Below, in pieces: positions 24,830 through 33,104 of a stretch of DNA of 64,000 nt (the first letter of the stretch is position 1; each line of letters opens with the position of its first letter). The position numbers and the translations under genes are program-made. The notes beneath the pieces are model-generated. The model did not search any database. It worked only from the letters and a program-made list of their open reading frames with translations, and was not told the DNA's origin. The stretch spans positions 186,001 to 250,000 of the forward strand of contig NZ_JBGCBY010000003.1 in NCBI RefSeq assembly GCF_041262165.1, in the 5' to 3' direction. The DNA is from Streptacidiphilus sp041262165 (GTDB lineage: Bacteria > Actinomycetota > Actinomycetes > Streptomycetales > Streptomycetaceae).

Positions 24830-25063
24830 TCCTGCGTCAGGAGGCGGGGAGGGGTCGGCAGGTGCGACGAGGATGAGTGTGAGGGCATCGTGTCGGCGGC
24901 GTCGCGGTTCCTGTGTCCCATCACTCGATGGGGGTACCGTGACGCGAGAGGTGGTTGCGCAGGCAGGTGCAGCCCGAGACGCCGAGGAGTGCCGGACCCC
25001 CACAGCTCCGCCCGTCGCTCAGGGCACCATCGGAAGCGCACCCACCCTGCGAGGAACGAACGC

Positions 25064-26200
25064 ATGTCCAGTCACTCCCGCTCCGCCTCCGGGCCCCACC
25101 CGCGCCGCACCACCGGTGCCGCGCCCGGTGCGGACGACGGCGGTCACGGCTCCGCCGCAGGCAGCCACGGGAATGCGTACGGGAACACCTTCGGCGACGG
25201 GTACGCCAGCGGGTACGAGCAGGTGGAGTACGGGCAGTCGGGGCATGGGCAGTCGGGGTACGAGCAGGCACCGTACGAGCAGGCCGACTACGGGCAGCCG
25301 GGGTACGAGCAGGCCGGGTACGAAGCCGGCGGCTACGCCGAGCCCGAGCCCGATGCCGCGCCCCGCGGTTCCCGCTCCCAGGCCCGCGCCGCGTCCCGGG
25401 CGCGGGCGCGCCGGAAGCGCCGCCTGCGTACCGGCTTCCTCGGCGTGGGTTCGGTCGCCGCCGTCGCGGTGATCGCCGTGGCCGGCTTCCTGCACCCCGA
25501 CCGCATCGCGCCCCGCGCCACCGCCGCGGCGGCCCCCGCTGTGAACAGCGCCCGCATCGCCGCCGCCGACACCTCCCGCTCGACGACCCGGGCGACTCCT
25601 GACACCTCGTCGGCACAGCTCCCCGGCCTCGGCCCGGTCTTCCGTGCGAAGGTCCCCGCGAACGCCGACCAGGTGCTGCTGGTCACCGGCAGCGGCAAGG
25701 GGGCGAACACGGCCGTCGCCGTCCTCTACACCCGCACCGCCGACGGCAACTGGCTGCCCGGCACGCCCTGGGCCGCGCACAACGCCAGGGACGGCTGGAC
25801 CACCGACCACCACGAGGGCGATCTGCACAGCCCGATCGGGGTCTTCACCCTCACCGACGCGGGCGGCCTCGACCCCAACCCCGGCACCAAGCTCCCCTAC
25901 CTCCACTCCTCAGCGTTCCAGGCCCCGGGGACGGGCTTCGAGGGCGAGTCGCTGGCCGATGCCTTCGACTACGTCGTGGCGATCAACTACAACCACGTCC
26001 CGGGGACCTCCCCGCTGTCGGAGCTGCGCCCGATGGGCGTGTCGCGGGGCGGCGGGATCTGGGTGCACGTGGACCACGGCGGCCCGACGCACGGCTGCGT
26101 CAGCCTCGCCAAGGCGAACATGGCGACCCTGCTCAGGGATCTGGACCCGGCCAAGCACCCGGTCATCGTGATGGGCGACGCGACCTCGCTGAAGGCGTGA
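25064..26200 (+). CDS. Membrane-anchored L,D-transpeptidase (YkuD-like)
   Basis: The 378-residue protein begins with a long cytoplasmic tail carrying YGQSG/YEQAGY-type repeats (about 50-90) and a basic stretch (about 105-125). A single membrane helix follows (GFLGVGSVAAVAVIAVAGFL near 127-146), then an Ala/Thr linker. The extracytoplasmic catalytic domain ends in GGPTHGCVSLAKANM, with the HGC nucleophile motif (Cys near 347) and upstream His in IWVHVDHGG. It would form 3-3 peptidoglycan cross-links or act as an endopeptidase-like relative. ATG 25064 has GAGGAA upstream. No island operator is present, so it is probably not part of the regulon. Confidence 0.8.
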   Translation: MSSHSRSASGPHPRRTTGAAPGADDGGHGSAAGSHGNAYGNTFGDGYASGYEQVEYGQSGHGQSGYEQAPYEQADYGQPGYEQAGYEAGGYAEPEPDAAPRGSRSQARAASRARARRKRRLRTGFLGVGSVAAVAVIAVAGFLHPDRIAPRATAAAAPAVNSARIAAADTSRSTTRATPDTSSAQLPGLGPVFRAKVPANADQVLLVTGSGKGANTAVAVLYTRTADGNWLPGTPWAAHNARDGWTTDHHEGDLHSPIGVFTLTDAGGLDPNPGTKLPYLHSSAFQAPGTGFEGESLADAFDYVVAINYNHVPGTSPLSELRPMGVSRGGGIWVHVDHGGPTHGCVSLAKANMATLLRDLDPAKHPVIVMGDATSLKA

Positions 26201-26362
26201 TCGACCGAGCGGGTGCCACATTCACACCCGGATCATGCGTTCGAAGGAGGTCCGGGCAGGCCAGTGCCTGCACCGGAGTTGTCCGGCCCCTACAGCAACG
26301 TCCACCGGAAACTGTCCCAGGCAGTGCCCGATGACCCACCGGTAACCGGCTTGAGTGGATAC

Positions 26363-27307
26363 ATGACTGGTTCCCGCATCGTCGCTCTCGGCCACTACCA
26401 GCCGCCGAAGGTCCTCACCAATGACGACCTGGCGAAGTTGGTCGACACCGACGACGAGTGGATCCGCAGCCGCGTCGGCATCCGCACCCGGCACATCGCC
26501 GAGGACGAAACGGTCACCGACCTGGCCTTTCGGGCTGCCGAGAAGGCCGTCGCCGCGAGCGGTTTCGACGCCGCCTCGATCGACCTGGTCGTCGTCGCCA
26601 CCTGCACGGCGATCGACCGCAGCCCCAATACCGCCGCCCAGGTGGCCGCCCGTCTGGGCATCGCCGCCCCGGCCGCCTACGACATCAACACCGTCTGCTC
26701 CGGCTTCTCCTACGCCCTGGCCACCGCCGACCACGCGATCCGTGCGGGCGCGGCCACCCGGGCGCTGGTCATCGGCGCGGAGAAGATGTCCGACGTCCTC
26801 GACTGGACCGACCGCAGCACCTGCGTGATCTTCGGCGACGGCGCCGGCGCGGCCGTGGTCGCAGCCGTGGGCGAATCCGAGGAGCCGGGCATCGGCCCCG
26901 TGGTCTGGGGCTCCGACCCGTCCAAGAGCGACGCCGTGCGCATCGACGGCTGGGACCCCACGATCAGCCAGCAGGGCCAGGCCGTCTTCCGCTGGGCGAC
27001 CACCCAGATCGCGCCGCTGGCACTGCAGGCCTGCGAGAAGGCCGGGATCACCCCCGCCGAGCTCGAAGGATTCGTTCCGCACCAGGCCAACCTGCGGATC
27101 ATCGACGCCATCGCCGCGAAGATCGGCGCCCCCAACGCCGTCGTCGCCCGCGACGTCGTGGACTCCGGCAACACCTCGGCCGCGTCGATCCCGCTGGCCC
27201 TCTCCAAGCTGGTCGAACGCGGTGAGCTGCGCTCCGGGGCCCCGGTCCTGCTGCTCGGCTTCGGCGGCGGCCTCGCCTACGCGGGCCAGGTCATCCGCTG
27301 CCCGTAG
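26363..27307 (+). CDS. 3-oxoacyl-ACP synthase III (FabH-like)
   Basis: The 314-residue condensing enzyme has an intact Cys-His-Asn triad: Cys in DINTVCSGFSYAL (near 112), His in FVPHQANLRIID (near 239) and Asn in DSGNTSAASIPLAL (near 269). GFGGGLAYAGQVIRC ends the fold. It stands alone, away from any fab operon, in the middle of the catabolic island, so it may be a second FabH or a starter-unit enzyme. ATG 26363 (MTGSRIVALGHYQPP) matches the family N-terminus. It is convergent with the thiolase-like gene, and no island operator is seen. Confidence 0.88.
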   Translation: MTGSRIVALGHYQPPKVLTNDDLAKLVDTDDEWIRSRVGIRTRHIAEDETVTDLAFRAAEKAVAASGFDAASIDLVVVATCTAIDRSPNTAAQVAARLGIAAPAAYDINTVCSGFSYALATADHAIRAGAATRALVIGAEKMSDVLDWTDRSTCVIFGDGAGAAVVAAVGESEEPGIGPVVWGSDPSKSDAVRIDGWDPTISQQGQAVFRWATTQIAPLALQACEKAGITPAELEGFVPHQANLRIIDAIAAKIGAPNAVVARDVVDSGNTSAASIPLALSKLVERGELRSGAPVLLLGFGGGLAYAGQVIRCP

Positions 27308-27344
27308 TCCGGGCGCTGCTCCGTTTCCGGAGTGTCAGCGCAGG

Positions 27345-28583
27345 TCAGCCCGGTGAGCGGCTCAGGACCATGGTGGCCGAGGAACAGAACCAGCCGCCCG
27401 TGCCACTGACCAGAGCCAGTTCCGGAAGGCCGCGGCTGTCGCCACGGGGTCGGCGAACCTGGCGTTCGGGTGCCGCCGAGGCGTAGTCGCCGCGGAGCTG
27501 GCGGACGGCCTCGACGATGAGGAAGAGGCCGCGCATCCCCGGGTGGCAGGCCGACAGCCCGCCGCCGTCGGTGTTCAGGGGCAGCTCGCCGTCGCGGAGC
27601 AGTCGCCCGTGCTTGGCGTCGACGAACGCGCCGCCGTCGCCCTTGCCGCAGAAACCCAGGTCCTCGACCGCGACCAGCGGCATGTAGGTGAACGCGTCGT
27701 AGATCTGCGCCAGGTCGATGTCGGCCGGGGCGACGCCCGCCCGCTGGTAGGCGAGGCGGCCGGAGACGGCGGCGGGGGAGACGGTGAAGTCCTCCCATTC
27801 GGACATCAGGCTGTGACTGAGGTACTCGCCGGTCCCGAGCACCCAGACCGGGTCGCGCAGGGTGTCGGGGACGTACTCCTCGGCGGCGAGCAGCACCGCG
27901 CAGCCGCCGTCCGAGCGGATGCAGCAGTGCAGCTTGGTGAACGGTGAGGCGATCTCAGGTCCGGCCAGCACCTCGTCTACGGTGATCGGCGTCCGGTACA
28001 TGGCCTCGGGGTTCGCGGCGGCGTTGGCCCGGGTCTGGACGGCGACGCCGGCGAGCTGCTCCAGCGTGGTGCCGTACTCGTGCATGTGGCGGCGGGCGGC
28101 CATGGCGTACTTGGCGATGAGGGTGTGTCCGTACGGGGCCTCGAACTGCTGCGGCCCGCGCGCGCCCAGCGCGACCCCCGCGGTGCGGCGGTGGGCCTTG
28201 AGGTCGGCGCGCGCGGTGGAGCCGTAGACCAGCAGGACGGCGTTGGTGTGCCCTGCGGCTATCGCGTCGGCGGCGTGAGCGGCCATGACCTCCCAGGTGG
28301 AGCCCCCGACGGAGGTGGAGTCGGTCCAGGTCGGGCGCAGCCCCAGGTACTCGGCGACCTCGACCGGCGCGAGCAGGCCGAGCCCGGCCGAGGCGACGCC
28401 GTCGATCACCGAGCGGGGCAGCCCCGAGTCGGCGAGAGCGCGGCGCGCGGCCTGGGCGTGCAGCTGGAAGGGAGTCGCGTCGTCCACCCGTCCGCAGTCG
28501 GAGTGGGCGACGCCGACGACGGCGGCCCGGCGGCGGCGGGGGGCGCCTTCCGGCACGGGGGAGTGGAGCGACGGTCCGGGCAC
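27345..28583 (-). CDS. Thiolase-like lipid-transfer protein without a nucleophilic Cys (candidate Ltp2-type aldolase)
   Basis: The 412-residue protein has the SCP-x/lipid-transfer thiolase fold. At the position of the catalytic Cys it reads TSVGGSTWEVMAAHAADAI, with no Cys. It keeps DLAQIYDAFTYMP (near 285) and GGGLSACHPGMRG (near 350). Loss of the Cys with retention of the QIYDAF Tyr is what I know from Ltp2-type retro-aldolases, which work with a DUF35 partner to release a side-chain fragment. ATG 28583 lies 72 bp from operator 28655-28673. The partner is probably the DUF35 protein at 24362 or 36764. Confidence 0.78.
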   Translation of the reverse strand: MPGPSLHSPVPEGAPRRRRAAVVGVAHSDCGRVDDATPFQLHAQAARRALADSGLPRSVIDGVASAGLGLLAPVEVAEYLGLRPTWTDSTSVGGSTWEVMAAHAADAIAAGHTNAVLLVYGSTARADLKAHRRTAGVALGARGPQQFEAPYGHTLIAKYAMAARRHMHEYGTTLEQLAGVAVQTRANAAANPEAMYRTPITVDEVLAGPEIASPFTKLHCCIRSDGGCAVLLAAEEYVPDTLRDPVWVLGTGEYLSHSLMSEWEDFTVSPAAVSGRLAYQRAGVAPADIDLAQIYDAFTYMPLVAVEDLGFCGKGDGGAFVDAKHGRLLRDGELPLNTDGGGLSACHPGMRGLFLIVEAVRQLRGDYASAAPERQVRRPRGDSRGLPELALVSGTGGWFCSSATMVLSRSPG

Positions 28584-28654
28584 GGACGACCACCTCTCTT
28601 AGCGGCTCGTTGCGGCCAGGCGCAGGAAGAGCGGACAAGGGCGCGGCACAGCAG

Positions 28655-28673
28655 ATCTGACGGTACATCAGAT
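28655..28673. promoter_or_regulatory. Island operator 7: ATCTGAC-GGTAC-ATCAGAT
   Basis: One mismatch between arms. It is in the 171-bp divergent region between the thiolase-like gene (start 28583, minus) and the acyl-CoA dehydrogenase (start 28755, plus). Confidence 0.8.
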
Positions 28674-28715
28674 TAGTTCGGTCGCGCCCCTGTGCCCTGC
28701 ATCCGGACGCTCCTA

Positions 28716-28734
28716 GGATGACGATCCGTCAGCC
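28716..28734. promoter_or_regulatory. Degenerate second site: GGATGAC-GATCC-GTCAGCC
   Basis: Only the inner TGAC-N5-GTCA core matches. It is 21 bp upstream of the acyl-CoA dehydrogenase start at 28755 and could give the plus-strand gene its own site next to operator 7. Confidence 0.45.
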
Positions 28735-28754
28735 ACGAGGAAGCTGGAGGCGGC

Positions 28755-30050
28755 ATGGATCCCGCGCTCACCCCGGAACAGGAGGCCGTCCGCCGAACCT
28801 TGCGCGAGGCCCTGGCGAAACGCTGCGGACCGGAGGAGGTACGCGCCGCGGCGGCCAGTCCACTGGGATACGACCCGGAGCTGTGGCACCGGCTCGCCGA
28901 GCAGCTCGGCCTGCCGGGTCTCGCCCTGCCCGAGCAGCACGGCGGGGCCGGGCTCGGGGCCGTCGAGCTGGCCCTGGCCTGCGAGGAGGCCGGACGGGTG
29001 CTGCTTCCCTCGCCGCTGCTGGCGTCCTCGGTTCTGGCCGCAACGGTCGTTCGCGCGCTGGGCACGGACGAGCAGCAGGCCGCGCTGCTGCCGCGACTGG
29101 CGAGCGGTGAGCGCACGGCGGCACTGGTGCTGGCCGCCGCCCCGGCGCTCGGCCTCGGCCTGGTGCCGGACCGCATGCAGGACGGCCTGCCGGACGGCAC
29201 CCCGGCCGGCGGCGGGCGCGCCGGCGGAGTGCAGGCGCGGCCGGTCGACCAGGGCTGGCTGCTGTACGGGGAGGCCGGGCAGGTGCTGGACGGGGCCAGG
29301 GCCGACCTGCTGGTCGTCGCGGCGCACACCGGTGGCTTCCCGCGCAGCCGTACCGTGCTGTTCCTGGTGGATCCGGCGGACGGTGGGGCCACCGGCCTGA
29401 CCCGGAGCCGCCTGGCCACCCTGGACGACACCCGCTCCCTCGGCCGGGTGGAACTGCGCGACGTCCGCGCCGTGCCGCTGGGCGACCCCGACTGCGACGC
29501 GGCACCCGCTCTCGCCCGTACCGGGCTGCTCGCAGCCGTCGCGGTCGCGGCGGAGGCGGTCGGGGCGGCGGAGCAGTGCCTGACCAGAACCGTGGAATAT
29601 GTGCAGGTCAGGAAGCAGTTCGGGCGGGCGGTCGGGTCCTTCCAGGCGGTCAAGCACCGGCTTGCGGACGTGTACGTGGCTGTCGAGACGGCCCGCTCGG
29701 CGGTCCACTACGCCGCGTGGGCGCTGCGGAACGGCGGGGCGGACGGGGTGGACTCGGCGGAGGGGCCGGACCGGCCGGACGGGGCGGACGAACAAGCGGC
29801 CGCCGCGCCGCTGGCGCTGGCGGCCGCGCTCGGCGCCCTGCGCACGGCTTCCGCCGAGGCGATCCAACTGCACGGCGGCATCGCCATCACCTGGGAGCAC
29901 GACGCGCATCTCTACTTCAAGCGGGCCACCGCCGACGAACTGCTGTTCGGTCCGCCGCACCTGCTGCGGGCCCGAGCCGCCGAACGCGCGGCTCTGTTCG
30001 GCCCCGCCGGGCGTCCCGATGGACGCCCGCACCAACGTCTGGAGGCCTGA
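28755..30050 (+). CDS. Acyl-CoA dehydrogenase (FadE family)
   Basis: The 431-residue protein has the N-terminal helical domain (PALTPEQEAVRRTLREALAK). Its middle domain lacks the CQGxSEPxxGSD motif seen in the other two long paralogues. YVQVRKQFGRAVGSFQAVKH (near 279-298) and EAIQLHGGIAITWEHDAHLY (near 372-391) form the C-terminal domain. A low-complexity insert (GADGVDSAEGPDRPDGADEQ, near 332-351) interrupts the last domain. It resembles the non-catalytic-motif partner class of heteromeric FadE pairs, so its partner may be elsewhere. The Ddn-like gene follows after 1 bp. Confidence 0.87.
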   Translation: MDPALTPEQEAVRRTLREALAKRCGPEEVRAAAASPLGYDPELWHRLAEQLGLPGLALPEQHGGAGLGAVELALACEEAGRVLLPSPLLASSVLAATVVRALGTDEQQAALLPRLASGERTAALVLAAAPALGLGLVPDRMQDGLPDGTPAGGGRAGGVQARPVDQGWLLYGEAGQVLDGARADLLVVAAHTGGFPRSRTVLFLVDPADGGATGLTRSRLATLDDTRSLGRVELRDVRAVPLGDPDCDAAPALARTGLLAAVAVAAEAVGAAEQCLTRTVEYVQVRKQFGRAVGSFQAVKHRLADVYVAVETARSAVHYAAWALRNGGADGVDSAEGPDRPDGADEQAAAAPLALAAALGALRTASAEAIQLHGGIAITWEHDAHLYFKRATADELLFGPPHLLRARAAERAALFGPAGRPDGRPHQRLEA

Positions 30051-30051
30051 C

Positions 30052-30573
30052 ATGGCGACAGCGACCCCCCGACCGCCACGCTCCCGCCAGGAGGCCGTCA
30101 TCCAGAAGGTGTCCTCCTCGGTGACCTTCGCCAGGATCGCGCCGCACCTGCTGCCTCGGCTGGACAAGGCGGTGCACCGGGTCAGCGGCGGCAAGGTGAT
30201 GCTCAGCCAGTACATGCTGCCGTCGCTGTTCCTGACGACGACAGGTCGCCGCAGCGGCGAGCCGCGAGTGGCGCCGCTCGCCTGCCTGCCCGAGGTCGGC
30301 GGCACCTTCCTGGTGGTCGGCAGCAACTTCGGCCGCACCGACCACCCCGCCTGGACCGGCAACCTGCTCGGCAGGCCCGAGGCGCTGGTGGAGCACAAGG
30401 GCCGGAAGGTCCAGGTCACGGCCCGGCTGCTGGAGGGAGAGGAACGCGCCGAGGCGTGGGCGGCGCTGCTGCGGATGTGGCCCCCGTACGCCACGTACCA
30501 GGCCAGGATCGACCGGCAGATCCGCGTCTTCCGGCTGTTCCCGCAAGCGGCGGAGGAGCGCGCCGGGGCGTAA
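30052..30573 (+). CDS. Deazaflavin (F420)-dependent nitroreductase family protein (Ddn-like)
   Basis: The 173-residue split-barrel protein of the Ddn/F420H2-dependent reductase family has LFLTTTGRRSGEPRVAPLAC (near 62-81), FLVVGSNFGRTDHPAWTGNLL and a C-terminal RMWPPYATYQARIDRQIRVF region, which are the family blocks. Members reduce enoyl or quinone groups with F420H2. The ATG at 30052 begins one base after the acyl-CoA dehydrogenase stop, so the two form an operon under operator 7. A strong terminator follows at 30577. The substrate is unknown. Confidence 0.85.
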   Translation: MATATPRPPRSRQEAVIQKVSSSVTFARIAPHLLPRLDKAVHRVSGGKVMLSQYMLPSLFLTTTGRRSGEPRVAPLACLPEVGGTFLVVGSNFGRTDHPAWTGNLLGRPEALVEHKGRKVQVTARLLEGEERAEAWAALLRMWPPYATYQARIDRQIRVFRLFPQAAEERAGA

Positions 30574-30576
30574 GCG

Positions 30577-30611
30577 AAGGGCGGTCCTCCCGTGAAGGGA
30601 GGACCGCCCTT
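30577..30611. terminator. Strong intrinsic hairpin terminator
   Basis: A perfect 15-bp stem (AAGGGCGGTCCTCCC and its complement) with loop GTGAA starts 3 bp past the stop of the Ddn-like gene. It has no T-tract, which is usual in streptomycetes. It marks the end of the 28755-30573 operon. Confidence 0.92.
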
Positions 30612-30761
30612 GAGTGGACGTGGGAGCGAGACTCATACCGGTGTACCTCCCCCGAGGTACGCCCGACACCGTGGAGCCGGCCCCGGCCGGACAGGCGGCC
30701 GGGGTGCATCCCTGGGCTGGTGCTGACGGGTACTGACGTGTGCTGGCTGGTGCTGGGTCCG

Positions 30762-31409
30762 CTACTTGGGCGGCTTCTTTCCGGTCATACCGAGGTAGAC
30801 CAGGAGGGCCAGGTTGGGCTTGAGCTCCTTGGCTTTGACGCCCCAGGAGTCGAAGCCCTTCTGGTGCTCCGCGACGGCGGCCAGCATGGCCACCAGAGAG
30901 CCGGCGACAGCCGGTGCGCTGACCGACTTGTCCGCCTTCCCAGTTTCCTGGAGGGCTTTCAGGGAGTCGGTGAGCGAGTTGGTCACGGCGTTGAGGATCT
31001 TCATGCGGATCTTGAAGAACCGCTTGTCCCCTTCCGCCGATCCCAACGTCACCACACGCAGGATGGCCTCGTTGTCGCGCCAGAAGTTGAGGAAGCCGTC
31101 AACCAGCTCCTCAGCCGTCTGGTAGCCGGCCTTGCCGGCCCACGACTTCTCGGCGACCAGGTCCTTGAGGGCGGCGCCTTCCCGGGCCATACTGTCCGCG
31201 ATCTCGAGGACAGCGCCCTCGACGTCGGGGAAGTACTGGTAGAACGTTGCGGGGGAGGTACCCGCCATCCGGGCGACGTCGATGACCTTGACGTCCCGGT
31301 AGGGCGATGTGCTGAGCATCTCGCTAAGGCATTCGAGCAGCTTCTGCCGCGTCGCCTGCCCGCGTCGCCCGGCGACACGCCCGTCGACGGTGCGAACTTG
31401 TCCTGTCAT
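30762..31409 (-). CDS. TetR/AcrR-family transcriptional regulator, candidate regulator of the island
   Basis: The 215-residue protein has an N-terminal helix-turn-helix (about 20-66, with KVIDVARMAGTSPATFYQYF as the recognition region) and an all-helical ligand domain. An unusually Lys-rich C-terminus (MTGKKPPK) follows. It is the only TetR gene in the island and lies near its centre. A degenerate copy of the island motif (TCCTGTC-ATGCC-GTCAGTT, 31401-31419) overlaps its start codon, and a 21-bp palindrome built from CGTCAG half-sites is at 31462-31482, consistent with autoregulation. Its sequence does not look like KstR or KstR2 as I recall them. The ligand is probably a CoA thioester by analogy. 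Confidence 0.85.
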   Translation of the reverse strand: MTGQVRTVDGRVAGRRGQATRQKLLECLSEMLSTSPYRDVKVIDVARMAGTSPATFYQYFPDVEGAVLEIADSMAREGAALKDLVAEKSWAGKAGYQTAEELVDGFLNFWRDNEAILRVVTLGSAEGDKRFFKIRMKILNAVTNSLTDSLKALQETGKADKSVSAPAVAGSLVAMLAAVAEHQKGFDSWGVKAKELKPNLALLVYLGMTGKKPPK

Positions 31410-31419
31410 GCCGTCAGTT
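31401..31419. promoter_or_regulatory. Possible autoregulatory site over the TetR start codon
   Basis: TCCTGTC-ATGCC-GTCAGTT matches the island operator at 10 of 14 arm positions and overlaps codons 1-3 of the regulator gene. It is weaker than the sites elsewhere. Confidence 0.35.
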
Positions 31420-31461
31420 TACCGTGGCAAGATCTCCGCGCTATTCGGCAGTCAGTTGAAT

Positions 31462-31482
31462 GGTCCGTCAGACTGACGGACC
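31462..31482. promoter_or_regulatory. Perfect 21-bp palindrome between the TetR and CFA synthase genes
   Basis: GGTCCGTCAG-A-CTGACGGACC is a 10-bp inverted repeat with one central base. It overlaps the last codon and stop of the CFA synthase gene (stop at 31468-31470) and lies 53 bp upstream of the TetR start. It contains the CGTCAG/CTGACG half-sites of the island operator in everted order. It may be an operator for TetR or a terminator for the upstream gene. Confidence 0.55.
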
Positions 31483-32811
31483 GGTGGATTCGCCGGCCGT
31501 CGCCCCGAGCCACTCGGCCCTGGTGGGGGGCAGGCCGCTGCCGCCGTCAGAACCGGTGCGCACGGCCAGGATCTGGTTCACGCCGATCCGGTTCTGCTCG
31601 AAGGCCAGCGCCGAGGCCGCCATGTAGAGCCGCCACACCCGGGCCCGGCCCAGCGTCGACAGCTTCACCGCCCGGTCCCAGTCGCTCTCCAGGTTGGCGA
31701 CCCAGGCACGCAGCGTCAGCGCGTAGTGCTCGCGCAGTGACTCCAGGTCGCGGACCTCGAATCCCGCCTCCTCCAGCAGGCTGACGGTGTTGCCGACGGG
31801 GGAGAGGTCGCCGTCGGGGAAGACGTACGCGTGGATGAACGGACTCATCCGGTACGACTCTCCGGGGAGGTTGGGGCGGCGCGCGATCTGGTGGTTCAGC
31901 AGCCGCCCGCCCGGCGCCAGCAGACCGAACAGCACCGCGGCATAGCGTCGGAACTGCTCCGTACCGACGTGCTCGGCCATGCCGACGCTGGCGATCGCGT
32001 CGTACGGGCCGTCGTCGACCTCGCGGTAGTCCTGCAGCCGGATCGTCAGCCGGTCGGACAGCCCGGCCTCGCCGATCCGCTGCTGCGCGCCCCGCGCCTG
32101 CTCGCCGGACAGGGTGATGCCGGTCCCGTGCACGCCGTAGTGCTCCGCGGCGTGCAGCAGCAGCGACCCCCAGCCGCAGCCCACGTCGAGCAGCCGCATG
32201 CCGGGACGCAGGCTCAGCTTGCGGCAGATCAGATCGAGCTTGGCCTCCTGCGCCTGCTCCAGGCTGGTCGTGCCGGTCGGCCAGTAGGCGCAGGAGTAGA
32301 CCATCGACGGGCCGAGGACCAGCCGGTAGAAGTCGTTCCCCACGTCGTAGTGGTGACTGATGGCCTTGCGGTCCCGCAGCAGCGAGTGTCGGCTCCCGGT
32401 CAGCTTCTGACGGGTGGCCTCCTCCGGCGGCAGTGGCGGCCTCGGGCCGATCATGCCGGTGCCCACCGCGGTGCGCAGAAGCCGGCGGCCCTGCGGGCCG
32501 AAGAGGTCCCTCGGGTGCGCGCGCAGGGTGAACGACTGGGTCTGCTCGGTCAGCCGCGCCAGGGAGCCCAGCACGTCGTAGAGGTCGCTGTCCGGGGCCA
32601 CCTCCAGGTCGCCCGAGACATAGGCCCGGGCCAGGCCCAGCTCGTCCGGACGCCAGAGCAGGTGCCGGAGCGCCCGCCGGTTGCGCAGTACCAGCACGGG
32701 CGCGCCGGCCGGCCCGGCCTCCGTGCCGTCCCAGGTCCGGAGCCTGAGCGGAAGCTCCGCCCCGAGCAGTTCCTCCAGTACGGGGACAAGCTGCCCCGCC
32801 GTATCAGCCAT
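31468..32811 (-). CDS. Cyclopropane-fatty-acyl-phospholipid synthase / SAM-dependent methyltransferase
   Basis: The 447-residue enzyme of the CFA/mycolic acid cyclopropane synthase family has an N-terminal CFA-specific helical domain, then the SAM-binding motif LLDVGCGWGSLLLHAAEHYG (near 200-219) and GITLSGEQ. SVGMAEHVGTEQFRRY (near 263-278) is the active-site loop, and AFEQNRIGVNQILAVRT lies near the C-terminus. The start is set at ATG 32811 because GAGGAGG precedes it at the right distance; an upstream ATG at 32838 lacks this. It would cyclopropanate or methylate unsaturated membrane lipids. Half-sites GTCAGAT (32849) and ATCTAAC (32861) lie upstream, but no full operator. Confidence 0.88.
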   Translation of the reverse strand: MADTAGQLVPVLEELLGAELPLRLRTWDGTEAGPAGAPVLVLRNRRALRHLLWRPDELGLARAYVSGDLEVAPDSDLYDVLGSLARLTEQTQSFTLRAHPRDLFGPQGRRLLRTAVGTGMIGPRPPLPPEEATRQKLTGSRHSLLRDRKAISHHYDVGNDFYRLVLGPSMVYSCAYWPTGTTSLEQAQEAKLDLICRKLSLRPGMRLLDVGCGWGSLLLHAAEHYGVHGTGITLSGEQARGAQQRIGEAGLSDRLTIRLQDYREVDDGPYDAIASVGMAEHVGTEQFRRYAAVLFGLLAPGGRLLNHQIARRPNLPGESYRMSPFIHAYVFPDGDLSPVGNTVSLLEEAGFEVRDLESLREHYALTLRAWVANLESDWDRAVKLSTLGRARVWRLYMAASALAFEQNRIGVNQILAVRTGSDGGSGLPPTRAEWLGATAGESTGPSV

Positions 32812-33104
32812 GTCACGCCTCCTCTGCGCCGCTGCCACCGCCGGACACGTCAGATCGTCAATCTAACGCTCTTGCACCGATTTTTGGATCAGGCAGGCGA
32901 CACGGCCGAAAGCCGCCCCACGCATGGCGTACTGAGTGGGGGCCGGAGCCGGGCCGGGCGGGGTGGAGCGGGGCCGGGCCGGAGGACGGGAACGATTCTT
33001 CGGGGCGGGTTGGCCCCGGCACGGGTCGACGTTGGACAATCAGGCGCAGCGAACCATGCGCGGTCCAGGCGCGTACGTGGCATGACGGGGAGGTGGCTGA
33101 GGAC
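32812..33104. other. Divergent region between CFA synthase and afsK
   Basis: The 293 bp contain two isolated half-sites of the island motif (GTCAGAT at 32849-32855 and ATCTAAC at 32861-32867), in everted rather than inverted arrangement. A stretch of GGGGCCGGGCCGG-type low complexity follows at about 32940-32985. No gene or clear promoter is recognised. Confidence 0.4.

Noticed and set aside
32848..32867. Full island operator upstream of the CFA synthase
   Set aside because: Only GTCAGAT and ATCTAAC half-sites in everted order were found, which does not fit the inverted-repeat geometry of the other sites.
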